From NCBI GenBank assembly GCA_026214975.1, contig CM047810.1, positions 39,876,806-39,940,805 of the forward strand: DNA of 64,000 bases, in the 5' to 3' direction. The notes beneath the pieces were generated by a model. That model saw only the letters and a program-made list of their open reading frames with translations. It searched no databases and was not told the origin of the DNA. This DNA comes from Gentiana macrophylla. Taxonomy: Eukaryota > Streptophyta > Magnoliopsida > Gentianales > Gentianaceae. This document shows positions 22,573 to 33,832 of the stretch, piece after piece. Position 1 is the first letter of the stretch, and each line of letters begins with the position of its first letter. The position numbers and the translations under genes were made by a program.

Positions 22573-24140
22573 ATGTTAACTGTTAAGGGTGAAATTTATG
22601 ATTTATATGACGTTATTCCCGTAACAATATCCTTGGTATTTTAGTACTTTTTATAGAAAAGTGTTGATTTATCGAATTATTGAGTAAACGAGTTTTAAAT
22701 GTGTTTAAATGCAAAATCGAGATATTTACGTGATTTTATCGGTGTTTTATGTTTATCCGTATGATGTTACATTTTTCATGTTTCTATCATGTTTCTAGGT
22801 ACGTTTGCATGATGAGTAAGGAGCTTAAACGATGATCACATGAAGATGGAAAAGTTGAAAGATGTTTAAGTGAAGAATCATTGAAGAAACCGGAACCAGG
22901 CACTTCATGGGAATTTTGTCCACACTTGTAGGCACTTTCAGGGAAAGTTGTCTTGATGAAAGTTGTAGAGGATTGAAATAGCTTTCCAACACATGTTGAA
23001 TCACCTCATTCGGAGCCCTAAAAGTGAAGTTATGAGCAAAATACTGGAGCTGGGTCCTGGACGGGCGTCCATGATAATGAACGAGCGTCCGGAGCGGTAC
23101 TGTAGCAACCGACTTGATTTTCTCTATATATAGCAGCGCCTAATCAACCCTAAGACACCCAATTTCGAACCCTAAACCCTAGGGAGCAGCTTGGCTGCGT
23201 TTTTACTCTATTTTCTTCCAGTTTATGCAATTTAATTCCTAGATTAGATTAGATATATTCATGTATTTTACTTCATCAATTCAAGTTGCAACAAGGATGC
23301 TAAGAGGCTAGAACCCTCTTGAACAAGCGTTGTGAAGCCTTCCTTCAACAATTCAGTTTTGATTCGTGATTAATCTGTGAGTATCTATTTCAAGTTCGTT
23401 TCTTTTATCATGTTTTGTATGTTTTTGCATGTTTAATCGAAAGATGCTTGCTTTGATGATTGTTTATTTGATGAAAATCATGTTAACGATAGATCACCGT
23501 GATAAAAGAATAGATCTTCGATCTAACTAAAACGAGAGTTATTAGATTGATTTTCTAGATTAGAAATTGAAAGATTTCACGCCTAGGTTAGAAAGACGTA
23601 ATCTTTAACATCGAGAGATAAAAGATTAGGAAACGAACTTGTCTACGAGAGTAGGAGTTTATGCCTTCGATTAGGTGAATCACGACTTGAGTGGAGATCA
23701 CGAATTAATCCGAATTAGAATTGAATGTTGATAGGATAGGTGGATCAATTGCTTGTTCGTTCGTTATAATTTGATTGTAATCCTTTAAACTTGAATTGCT
23801 AGATTAGTTTACTTTTAATTGCACTCTAGTTTTTATCGCTTTCAATCTTGCCTAGCATTGGATTAATCTCCTCTGTCTAGTTACTTTTATGCATATTTGT
23901 TTATGTTAGTTCTTCGTTTAGGTTAGTTTCGTGACAATAGTTTGTTGAAAACAAAAGCTAGGATTCACATTCGTCTAGTTCCCCGTAAGATCGACCCGGC
24001 ATTAGCCTCCATACTACGATCCTTGCACTTGAGGTTAACCGGTTTATTACTTGTTGTTTTATATTGATAAAATCCGGGACATTAACCGTTATTTTGCAAC
24101 CAATTATCTTAATCGAGTTTAACAGTGTATTGTAGCACAT
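22573..24140 (+). repeat. Probable solo LTR of a Ty3/gypsy element inside the LARD
   Basis: A 1.57-kb block starts ATGTTAACTGTTAAGGG and ends TTGTAGCACAT. It is bracketed by TAATA at 22568-22572 and 24141-24145. Its composition is typical of plant gypsy LTRs: TTTCCAACACATG, the GGACGGGCGTCC word, a TATATATAG box at about 23125 and CTAGTTCCCCGTAAGATCGACC near the end. No internal region or second LTR accompanies it. The terminal A and T outside TG...CA are unusual, so the exact ends are tentative. Confidence 0.6.
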
Positions 24141-24145
24141 TAATA

Positions 24146-27100
24146 ACTATATCAGGCAAGTTTATGGTTTCTTCCTCAGTGAGAATCATTCCACTAGGAG
24201 GCAGGCCGAGCATCAGTCCCAAGACTATGCGATAGCCTATTTCTAAGCATGGAATACTCTATTCTCTGCTAAAATCAGAGACTCCTCCTCGTATTCTTTT
24301 GATAAACTAAATCACGTTTCGAGTAGTTATCAGACAAAATGTCACCACTCAAAAACTCCCACTGGCTTGTATCTCTCACTAGACCCCGAAGGTCATGGTG
24401 AACAAGCTATGTTACCCCTTCAAATCTATTACCCCTTCCCGATTGAAAGGAAACTTAGTCATTGTTCCTTTGAGACAGTGTTCCTAGACTGGGAGATAGG
24501 AATCACCCTTAGCCAGTCGTCAGGTCTTATCTCTAAGATATATGCACTAATTAATATATATTGAAAGATCGCTTATCTTAATACGGAAACCTTTTACCTT
24601 TAATAGTTTTAGATGTGTTATACTTATTCAGCTTTTCTTAGTGGTTCTGACTTTCTCAAACAAAAGTCCGAGTCTTGGATTCGTACTACAAATGTCATAT
24701 TCACTTTCTATGAGGCAACAATATATCGAGTTGAAAGTGAATCCATTTGTTTCAACGAATCTGTAAACAGAAAAATAAATTTTTCTGTGATATTCAAGGA
24801 TAGAATCCGAAAATCATTTCCTTATATCACTCCCACTATTGTAGCTGAAATTACTGCCCATTGTTACTCTATTAATCGTTAATGCACAGCTTCCTTGTTC
24901 TTCCAAAGAACTAAGCTACCGAGTCAAGTTACTCGGTTAAGAAAGTCGCTAAGATTCATTGGTTAGTGATCCAAATCACTTTCCTTATCCTATACTTTCT
25001 TTAATTAATGTTTCGGTTTAGCCTCAAATCTTTAGTTAAGATGATTAACACTTACAGACATTCTTTCCCATTCTCAACTTTCCTTAAAAGGAAATAGTCT
25101 TGAACTAGCAGTTCAATTGAGTAGACACTACTCGTGAACTGTGGGATGTCTAATGAAAGCGTTACCCAGTGGGACTAATTTTCTAAATTAGAAAAACATA
25201 AGACAAAAGCTCCCACTAGTTTATCTGTTCCAAATACCGTCTAACTAGCGACACTTTAATTTATGATTCTATAATTTTTCTATTAGAAAATTTCTCGTGT
25301 AGACACTACACCATTAAAATTCACTAGAAGAATTTTATCGTCCCAATCATCTTTCAAACTGACTACAGTTGTCTCTCGATCAACACGATTGACAACAGTG
25401 ACATCCTTATTTACGTCACTTAAGTCTTGAAGGCTCCAGAGAAATATCTCTTCCGAAAAATTAATCGCATGTAAGATCAATAAGTACAACGTTCTAGTTA
25501 CTTACCACTTTTAACGAAGTCATTACTTGTCAATTTTACACTAGCGCCTAGCACCCTGTAGAGATATATAAATAGTTGTAAATAAAATTGATGTAAGATA
25601 AATCCAAATCATACACTACTAATAAATTTTAGGAACATAAACTAAGTACTTATAGTCTATCCTATCGTTCCAAGGATTTAATCTAATGCCTCAGTGCCGC
25701 CTTAGGGTAGGTCAAAGAGGTTTCGATTAAAATTGAAGATCAACTTGAGAATCGAACATCTCATTTGTGATCGTCAATCACCTTTCCTTTTTCAGCCAAG
25801 GTATTACCAAAATACCCTTTATGAGTGTGACCTCTCTGTTTGAGATCTTTAGATAGACCCCCGAGTGTGCCGCCTAGGGTCGGTCGGTGACTCAATGAGT
25901 ACCCAAAATCCTATCCTTTCGAGAGACCAAGCCTTGAATTTTGATAGCGGTGAAGGCCTTCCTTAGGGGCCGAAATCAAAGCCGCACGAGGCGTCACCAT
26001 TCTCTCACGTTGCTTGTGTCAACATAGAGGTCGTGGGGTCGGCCGTCGCCTCTCCGCTCCCACTCAATATTTTGAAAAAGTGGTGGGTTTATCGATCACG
26101 TTTTTGGACTTGATGTTACATTAAGGAACAACAAATCATAGGCCCGAATGTTGTCGGTTATGTGGGCTAACCCACCCGACCTATTCGTTAGAACATATGT
26201 GGCCGTCGGACGGGTCAAGGCTAGGAGAGCTCCGTTGAGCCATAGTGGCTCTTCGGATGGCTCGATGTTGCCGCACTTCGTGCAAACGCCACACGTGGGA
26301 GGGTGAAGTCGATTGAGCCGTAGCTACTGTTGACCACCCAACCGTGGTTAAACCACTTTCGAACCTCGTTTGCCCGTGATTATCCAATCCTTAAACATCA
26401 AACATTCACGTGAGACACTACGGAACAAAAACGTAATCTCGTCTTGGGTAAGGTGGAATTCACCGAGAATCCAACACCTTCACCACGAGGTTTCGGATTT
26501 TACTCCTTATGCTTTCAGAGTGGGATTCACCGAGAATCCATCACCCAACCTCGACGATTGAAAAAACCCGTGTTCCTCGGTTTTTACCCTAATTAGTTTC
26601 TAATTAATATCAAACAATTAATTAAAACTAATCGTGTGTTTTATACATGCCTAACTAATTCCCCGGATTAATTTCTACATATATGCATATGGAGTGGAAT
26701 TCATGATATGATGCATGTAATGGAAATTTTCCGGTTCTACTCATACAATCTACACATGTATACTAGTGCGGAAAATAAACACCGAGATGGACCGCTTGCA
26801 CTTCCAGTAATTAATCTATTCGAAAATAAATTAAAACCCTAATCTGCAGCTGTTGAGAATCTTCGACGATCGGCATACCAAACGAACTTGGATCGGGACG
26901 AAAATTTCCAGATCTGATCTTCATTCTTCGGAATTCAAGATGGACGGTCGGATCGGAGCTTTGACTTGTCAATCTTCCTCAGTGAGCCGCCCAACTTGCT
27001 GCTGAAACAGACTCTTACAGCAGCGCATCATATACTTCCCGAGGCCGATCGGGGATCAAGATGAATCCCGATTGTCCTGAAAATTTTATCTCACGTCCAA

Positions 27101-27630
27101 AACTCCATGATATACAATCTGACCGGTCGGATTTTAATTTGAACGGTCCAATTGTTCCCAGAAAAGCGAAGAAGTCACAGTTAGGGTTTCTGTGAATCCT
27201 GTGTTTTTCTGTTACAGCAGCCACTTCGGAGCAACGAACGGATACCGAAACAGACTCTGATCGACACCAATATTTGTGGGATTGTTCATCAACCTCTAAT
27301 CTTAATTCTGACCGGAGGGATCTTCGTTTTAACGGCTCAAACAACGGGAAAAACGAAAACACTATACAGCTGCTAAACAGATCTATTTACAGGAAATTAA
27401 ACTTGCAATAATAAATAAATTACATAATTTCCTATACTCATATGAACGAATTTTCATCGTTTATATGAGTTTACAATAGATCTAACGGGAAAACGGTGTC
27501 AACCCCAATCCATCTCTTCAACCATAGCAATTTAAAAATTATTAATGCATAATAATAAGTAAAATATCACCTACATGCAATTCCATTCCTTTAAATCGTT
27601 TAACTACGATTATGATTATATAAATCGTGG
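24146..27630 (-). other. LARD interior, 5' half: no gene
   Basis: No gag, protease, integrase or RT motif is visible. Local repeats include GTGCCGCCTAGGGT-like words at about 25696 and 25868, and ATTCACCGAGAATCCA at about 26459 and 26524. The leader next to the primer-binding site is non-coding. Confidence 0.6.
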
Positions 27631-27650
27631 AACCTGGCTCCGATACCACA
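27631..27650 (-). other. Primer-binding site of the LARD (initiator tRNA-Met)
   Basis: On the minus strand TGTGGTATCGGAGCCAGGT follows the LTR end CCTTCA. TGGTATCGGAGCCAGG is one change from the plant initiator tRNA-Met complement TGGTATCAGAGCC. Confidence 0.92.
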
Positions 27651-29368
27651 TGAAGGATGCAGGTTCTTAGATCTAAGCGAGTTAGATCTACGCGCAGCGG
27701 ATGGATCACGATTTATATATCAAAACACATAATTAAAGGACTTAAACTACTACAAGGGGGTTTAAGATCATGTTACCAATAACGGGAAGAGAAGCCTTGA
27801 TCTTCCGATGTGTTCTCCAAACGGCGGTTGGTGGACACCCTTCTTGATACACGAACCTCCTTGATATGCAACACCAAGAAAAAACTCTAAGTTTTTCTTC
27901 TTCCAAAACCCTAGGCAAGAAAAGAACAAATTTTCTCCCTTTATTTGTGGTGAATTTGAAATTTGCCATGTAAATTCCTTGGAATAACTCTCCTTTTATA
28001 GGAGAAAGACATCCTTAGCCTCCAAGTATTAATTAATTAAATAAATAATTAATTAAACAAAATAAAAAAGATATTTTCCTTAATGACTAATTGTGACATG
28101 TATTGACCAATAGGAAATCAAATAACAAGTCATCCAACCAATCATATAACAAGAATATCTTTTATTTTCCACATCACAAAAAATTAATTCTTGTGATAAT
28201 TCAAGGAGAAATGGCGCCACCTAACTAGGGTTTTTAGCCCACATAAAATGTCTTTTATGTGTATTATATTAATTAGCCCAACTAAATAATATCCATGCAT
28301 ATCAATTAATCAGCCCAGCCAATTAATTATCACTAAGGCCCAAGTAACAAGATTATTAGTCCGAATTACAGAAGCCACATCGGGGACCATGGACCTATAA
28401 CCAGTAGCTCCAATAATTAATTATTCATCGAACAGAATAAGTACATTAATTATTAATTCCGGGATTACGCCACCATAAACCCGAAACTGAACTCTACCGA
28501 TTATAGATGTATACTTATACTCAACCCATAGAGTGAATAAGCGTCCATTGATATAATCACTACATACGGATTAACCTCCATAGATCGTCCATTCGAGTGG
28601 GAAGTCTCCGTGAACCCGACTCGAAATATCTTATCCTTATTTACCATTAACCCCTGATGATCAATTAACACACATATCGACTAGTAGCTAATTAGTCAAA
28701 TGTGAACTCCCGGATCGATCAAGACTTTCTTAGGGCTAACAAATAAGGAGATCTGTCTCTACTTCCCGCAGAAGGAATGGATTCCATGTCTCATGAAAAT
28801 CGAACTACTCACTCATCCGGAGATAGTGCCAATGAGAAGTGGCTTGGAACACATATTAAAGTGAACCGTAACTAACACATCAAACACTACCCCGGGCAAG
28901 CAAAGATCATGTGATCACCTCAGATTAAGGTTGATCCATATATGATCATCTAATGATTTAATAAGATTCCTCGATTACGGAATTATACCAAGAAATACAG
29001 ATTAAATCGGTCCAAATCCTATATGAATGCCATCATATATAAATGCCCCACGTGAAATACCCTCTACCGACAAACCGGATAAGACTATCACACCCTAAGG
29101 TGTTCTCAGGCGCATTATTGGTGTTTTAATCAAGAGACCCTAAACTCGATTAAGTTCACCACGGACTATCAGCTTTAAGTATATCACCACTAACTCAATC
29201 CTCACGTGTAATCCATACACTGAGTTAAGTGGTTACATACAGATATACTTAGGGTTTGCAGCAGTGTATTACTTTACAAGCACAAAGCAAGTAATAAGGT
29301 GAGATAAATTCTGTCATCCATTATCAAAAACAATTACACAAATTGTCTTTCGGGCACTACACCTAACA
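27651..29368 (-). repeat. 5' LTR of the LARD element (intact, 1718 bp)
   Basis: On the minus strand it starts TGTTAGGTGTAG at 29368 and ends CATCCTTCA at 27651. It is uninterrupted and shows the pre-insertion sequence of the copia remnant. GAGCC follows at 29369-29373. Confidence 0.95.
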
Positions 29369-29883
29369 GAGCCTCCTCACAATAAGCATTGAGACACCTA
29401 GAGAGGTGTAAAACCCTTGGTCGAAACCCTCCTCAAGAGCATTCTTCAGGTCGCCCTTATGCTTCAAGATGATCGCTTCCCTACTTTCCACATCGGCTCT
29501 GAATCTCTTAGTCGATTCTTGGACTCTGCTCCGACAGTGATGACATTCTCCTCGGAAACTTTATTCTTTTGGACTCGACATCATCGTCAACGATGACACT
29601 TTTCTTTAAACTTATCCTTGAACCTTTGGTAGCATCGGCTTGGACTTTCCCCAGCCCTAGTGGCCTCCTTCCACTTGGTTTTCTTGGCCGATGTGGCCTG
29701 ATGACTTATAATTTTGCGCACAACGGCTTTCTGGAGACCCGGCAAAGCCACATATGGTCGGATCAACACCTTCTCAACACTAAAACTTCCCGATCCACTG
29801 GTGCTCGCTACCTTCACGCCATCAGAACCATAACCGTGGACGTTATCGTCCTCATCAATAATTGCACGATCGCTACCTGACAT
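29369..29883 (-). pseudogene. Antisense ORF 2 of Gypsy-1, upstream half
   Basis: The minus strand opens with MSGSDRAIIDEDDNVHGYG and continues through a basic stretch (SAKKTKWKEATRAGE) with stops after about 98 codons. After frame changes it reaches LHLSRCLNAYCEEA at the LARD junction, where 15155 resumes the frame. No known domain was recognised. It marks the pre-insertion continuity of Gypsy-1. Confidence 0.5.
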
Positions 29884-30734
29884 CCTGCAAAATCAAAAGA
29901 ACGAGCTTGAAGATCAATCACCCAGGACAACCATGGTCAGGTTGGGACACGGAAATCCATCCAACCAAACACCTCGTCCCTTTCATTTGCCGACTCAAAA
30001 GGCAGTTGAAGGGTCCAAAACAAACCCAAAGACACCACACGAAGCCTCATTCAAAGAATCAAAAACACTGTAAATCCGTACAAATTCTAGGAAGTCGAGG
30101 ATATATACATACAAACGACATGAACAACGAAGTGTCCACTTCAACATCAAAGCCGATATGCAAATGAGGGGGAATACGAAGTAGGGCCATGAAGCCTAAA
30201 TCCAACGAAAGAAATGAAAATCGGAAAAAAAAATCGGGTATTTACCTGAACAGTTAGAAGGAGGCGTTAGATTATGTAGGAGGATGATCGGAGCCTTGAA
30301 AACCCTTGGAATCCTCATCGGAAATCGCTAACCCTCGCCGGAAATTGATTTACTGTGAGAGACCGAAGTGCGTAAAGTATAGAGAAGTTGAGATAAACCC
30401 ATTTATATAGGCATAGGTTTGCGGATTCGACTTTCCGGATGGAGAAGATCTAACGGCTGAGATCAATGAGGGTTTTTTGAATTTCAAATTTCAAAAACCC
30501 CATCATTACGGTGTGGTTAATGAAGGCATCACCACCGTAGAGCAGATAACGAAGCGCCTGACCAATCATGAGTCATGATCAACTACATCAACCGTCACAT
30601 CATGAAAAGTGCTGACAACATCCCTCGAAGGACACACTCCACACTCACCACAGTTAATCCATGTAGCGGATACGCCAATAGGCAGGAGGCCGCCAACTTC
30701 AAAAGACCATCCGCTTGATAGTGCGGTCCCATAG
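29884..30734. other. 3' region of Gypsy-1 without a recognised gene
   Basis: The sequence between antisense ORF 2 and the tandem repeats has no supported reading frame. CATTTATATAGGC at about 30400, read on the minus strand, could include a promoter for the antisense ORF. This is only a suggestion. Confidence 0.4.
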
Positions 30735-31075
30735 GCTAAGGCTATCCGCCACTTGAAGATGCTCAAAAGGTTGAGGCATTTCGCCACATATAACCACAAA
30801 AGGCTAAGGCAACCCACGACTTAAAGCCGCTCAAAAGGTTGAGGCATTTCGCCACATATAACCACAAAAGGCTAAGGCAATCCGCCATTTGAAGACGCTC
30901 AAAAGGTTGAGGCATTTCGCCACATATAACCACAAAAGGCTAGGGCAATCCGCCACTTAAAGCTGGTCAAAAGGTTGAGGCAATTCGCCACACATAACCA
31001 TAAAATACTAAGGCAATCCGCCATATAAAGCTGCTGATAGGGTCAAAGAGATTTCGCCATGCATGACCACCCTTG
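30735..31075 (+). repeat. 68-bp tandem repeat array in the Gypsy-1 3' UTR
   Basis: The word GCTCAAAAGGTTGAGGC starts at 30761, 30829 and 30897 (period 68). More diverged units start at about 30965 and 31033. Each unit also carries CGCCACATATAACCAC and GGCTAAGGCAATCCGCC. Tandem repeats just before the polypurine tract are a known trait of Tat/Ogre-type elements. Confidence 0.92.
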
Positions 31076-31140
31076 AGGCAATCGATCCGCGAACAACCTT
31101 TACTCAATGCCTCTCATTGCAAGACAAATCTTAAGGCACA

Positions 31141-31154
31141 GAGTAGGGGGCAAT
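31141..31154 (+). other. Polypurine tract of Gypsy-1
   Basis: GAGTAGGGGGCAAT lies directly before the 3' LTR start TGATAT. Confidence 0.88.
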
Positions 31155-31583
31155 TGATATTCCTACAACATAATTCAGTCCACGGATCTCAATTCGGGTC
31201 CGCTTGAAACCACAATCAGGACAAGGCCGACGGCCATGAAGTCCATAATATATTAGCCGCCTCAAGGTCATGGGATTACGGCTCATATACTAGCCCTAAA
31301 GCGCCATAAGAGGTAAAGCCAGGCTAGGGCCGACCCATCTAGATCCAAGGTAGTTGGGTCTGCTAGCGACCCCACTCACAACACATGGATAAGAGAGACA
31401 TCATTATACCAACAAGATGAGGACACGCAACATGGGAAGACTGCAAGACTAATGGGTCTGCGTCACACCGGCCGCGCTACGAGCTGGCGGGCTCGTCAAA
31501 GACCTAGCTGTACTATTTGTCCTTACTTGTAATTATGTTGAACCCTAGTCAGTTCATCCCCTATAAATAGGGCTCCATGTATC

Positions 31584-32551
31584 TAAACCTGGCCAAATGA
31601 TGCAACTGAACCGGAACCGGACCGAGCCGCCGGTTTTTTTTCCGGTTCATGCCGGTTTTGGAACCGGCAGTTAAAGGTTCAGAACCAGCAGTTCAATGGT
31701 TCACACGGTTCACGGTTCACACGGTTCCTTTCCGGTTCAGATCACGGTTCTAACAATTATTAATATTTTTTTTCCATTTTCAAAAAATACTTATTCTTTT
31801 CACTGTAATAACAAATTACTATTAATTAAATTTGAATGTAATATAAAATAACCAAAGCGAATGTAATGTATATTTTTTATTCGGTTTTAAATATAAGTTG
31901 ATTATAATTGTTGTTTTATTAAATATAATATTAATATTGTGTTATTTTTTTTTAAATGTAAATTAAGTTTAAAAATTATGTTATTTTTTTAACGCTTGTA
32001 CCGGAAATTCGGTTACCTACGTATCTTTTATAAAAAAAAAATTACACTTGTATTAAAAGGTTGAATAAAATACAAACCAAATTTACTTATAACTAAAACC
32101 ATATTGAAGTAACGATTAAATCAGAACAACTTCAACTATCGGTTTCGTAAAGTAAATTTGATTGTTTTTTTTTGACAACTAAACAAACTTGATTACAACC
32201 AAAGAAATGAGTTTGAGATTAGAGAAGTAGAAATGTAGAATTGAGAGCAGAGTAGAGTAGGTGTAAAGAATTTGGAAAATGAATGATGTATTTATAGGAA
32301 TTTTGGAAAAGGTTGGAAAATAAAAATAAAAATAAAATAGCCGTTTGAAAATTAGCTGTTGGAGCCGGTCCGATTCCAGGTCCGGTTCCAGTTCCGACCG
32401 AGCCGGTTGAACCGCCGGTTGCCGGTCCGGTTCTTGAAAGACCCGTACCGTTGCTAAACCGGTGAACCGCCGGGACACCGAACCGCCGGTTACACGAGCC
32501 GATCCGGTTCCGGGCCAGTTCGCCGGTTCCAGTTTTGTTTGGCCAGGTTTA
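31584..32551. mobile_element. Non-autonomous hAT-type transposon (968 bp)
   Basis: Perfect 14-bp terminal inverted repeats (TAAACCTGGCCAAA and TTTGGCCAGGTTTA) are flanked by the 8-bp duplication CATGTATC at 31576-31583 and 32552-32559. An 8-bp TSD is diagnostic of the hAT superfamily. Both ends carry dense CCGGTTC/GAACCGG words, which fits subterminal transposase-binding repeats. The AT-rich centre has no transposase ORF. Removing it restores the LTR context CCATGTATCCATTCC. Confidence 0.93.
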
Positions 32552-32689
32552 CATGTATCCATTCCAGATAAGGCTTTGAATACAAAACTAAGGATTACTC
32601 TGCCAAATTCTCTACTCATTTTATATTACACTTGCACCACAACAAATTCCACAGCACCGCCCGGCACCTTCGACAAACACCACTTTACA

Positions 32690-32985
32690 TCATACCGATT
32701 CGATCCGAGCTCTTGGAATTGGAATAAGTTCGGCACTTAACCATTCAGTGACTTTGGCACTGGACGTTCCCAAAATGGGTACTATCGGGTCGGGTGAATT
32801 CAATAAGTTAGTATTCCAGCCTTCCTCTCCTTTCAGGGCCTATCCGAATGAGAATCCAGTACTTCTTGGTCGTTAATATCTCGAACGGGTTGTTCATTGC
32901 TCAATAATTCTTGTTTAGGCGCTTCATACCATCCGGACATAGTGTTTTGATCCACGATTTCAATTCTTCCGTGTTTCAAAGATAT
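32690..32985. other. About 300 bp present only in the 3' LTR of Gypsy-1
   Basis: The 5' LTR goes directly from CACTTTTACATCATTA to AAACAAAGATATATCC, while this LTR has about 300 extra bases between. On the minus strand one frame opens with [19 protein letters not shown] and runs about 45 codons, so it looks like captured coding sequence. I suspect an organellar source but cannot name the gene. No terminal repeats or TSD are evident. Confidence 0.45.
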
Positions 32986-33054
32986 GATAAATATAGATAT
33001 CCACTACATTCGCCACCGCTGAACACCTGAGATAATTTTGATATTATCATTATC

Positions 33055-33832
33055 ATAGGCCAATTTATTCCCTGATTTAACTGTATATAGACCGTTATAC
33101 GAGTAATGCCAAATTAAAGCATCATGCGCATGGTGGGTAGATAGAAGAATGGAAAGGACTTTCTCTGCTTCAAAAGAGTTAAATATGTCTCTTACCATTT
33201 CAGTTCTCCTTTGCCAAGTAATTGGGGAGATTAGGCTGCTAACACGAGAGTCCATCATTCATTCAGAATTTGGGTGGGCCCGTAAGTTGGGCATTCGAGG
33301 TAACCAAGGATCTTCTTTTATATCTATATATTCTCCGTTACCCACCCGCCATCTTAGGCCTTGATACAATAGGTCCTTGCGTAAAGAGACGTCTCCAAAT
33401 TTCCAATGGGTGACCTGATACAGAAGAAAGTGCGAAGTCTTTGGATTCAAAGTATTTACCTTTTAAAACTCTTGCTATCAGAGAATCAAGCGTCAAGATA
33501 TCGCCATGCTTGCGTTGCGAGGAGAGCTCTATTAGTATTCGAGGTCTCTGAAGCCTAGACATCCTTTTAATTTTTTCCTATAACAAACCAACTTTTCCAA
33601 TGAATCTTATCTTTTCCATGAAGAATTCTTGAAAAACTGTCGCGTCATCTTTTCTAAAGCAGCAATGATGGCTTTTGGGAGATAAAAGCATTTCATAACG
33701 TACTATGGTAAGGCTTGAGTCACCGATTTAATTAAAATTTCTTTTCCCGCTTGGGAAAGAAATTTCCCCTTCCACCCCGTTAGCTTTTAATGCACCCACT
33801 CTTTAATATAAGAAAATATTTCCTTCTTTGAT
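33055..33832 (-). pseudogene. LINE ORF2: post-RT connector and zf-RVT start
   Basis: On the minus strand the sequence includes MKCFYLPKAII, then LLATQAWRYL and LIARVLKGKYFESKDF at about 33440-33500. GLRWRVGNGEYIDIKEDPWLP follows at about 33350. The piece ends in DALIWHYSYNGLYTVKSGNKLAY near 33060. These blocks follow the RT in plant L1 ORF2 proteins and help template RNA binding. Frameshifts separate the blocks. Confidence 0.8.

Larger units (their letters stand above)
15156..29368 (-). mobile_element. Non-coding LTR element on the minus strand (LARD-like), nested in Gypsy-1
   Basis: Two matching LTRs (15156-20516 with an insert, and 27651-29368) start TGTTAGGTG and end CCTTCA when read on the minus strand. 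The element is flanked by the perfect TSD GAGCC. A primer-binding site for initiator tRNA-Met and a polypurine tract lie at the expected internal edges. The 7.1-kb interior has no recognisable gag or pol; all open stretches are under about 120 codons and lack family motifs. Replication must therefore have used enzymes of another element. The tRNA-Met site and LTR style suggest a copia-type partner, which is an inference. Confidence 0.92.
5290..33049 (+). mobile_element. Gypsy-1: Tat-like Ty3/gypsy retrotransposon carrying nested elements
   Basis: Two LTRs (5290-5886 and 31155-33049, both starting TGATAT and ending ATTATCA) are flanked by the perfect 5-bp TSD TTATC at 5285-5289 and 33050-33054. 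Plus-strand gag, protease, RT, RNase H and integrase lie at 6.7-12.5 kb, followed by a long 3' region with minus-strand reading frames and 68-bp tandem repeats. That layout, with a second RNase H-like domain, fits the Tat lineage. All reading frames carry stops or frameshifts. About 14.2 kb of the span is the nested LARD element and about 1 kb a nested hAT element. The LTRs differ by roughly one base in twelve by eye, so the insertion is old. Confidence 0.93.
31155..33049 (+). repeat. 3' LTR of Gypsy-1 with two insertions
   Basis: It starts TGATATTCC and ends GATATTATCA. Compared with the 597-bp 5' LTR it contains the hAT element (31584-32551 plus an 8-bp TSD) and about 300 extra bases at about 32690-32985. 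TTATC follows at 33050. Confidence 0.92.

Noticed and set aside
29569..29880. Plus-strand frame of 103 codons
   Set aside because: It is opposite the antisense ORF 2 half of Gypsy-1 and shows no family signature.
30735..31075. Regular 68-bp repeats considered as a CRISPR array
   Set aside because: The units are contiguous tandem repeats without unique spacers, lie in a plant retrotransposon 3' UTR, and no cas-like genes exist.
32690..32985. Naming the extra LTR segment as a specific plastid gene
   Set aside because: The peptide looked familiar as an organellar sequence, but I could not identify the gene without a search.
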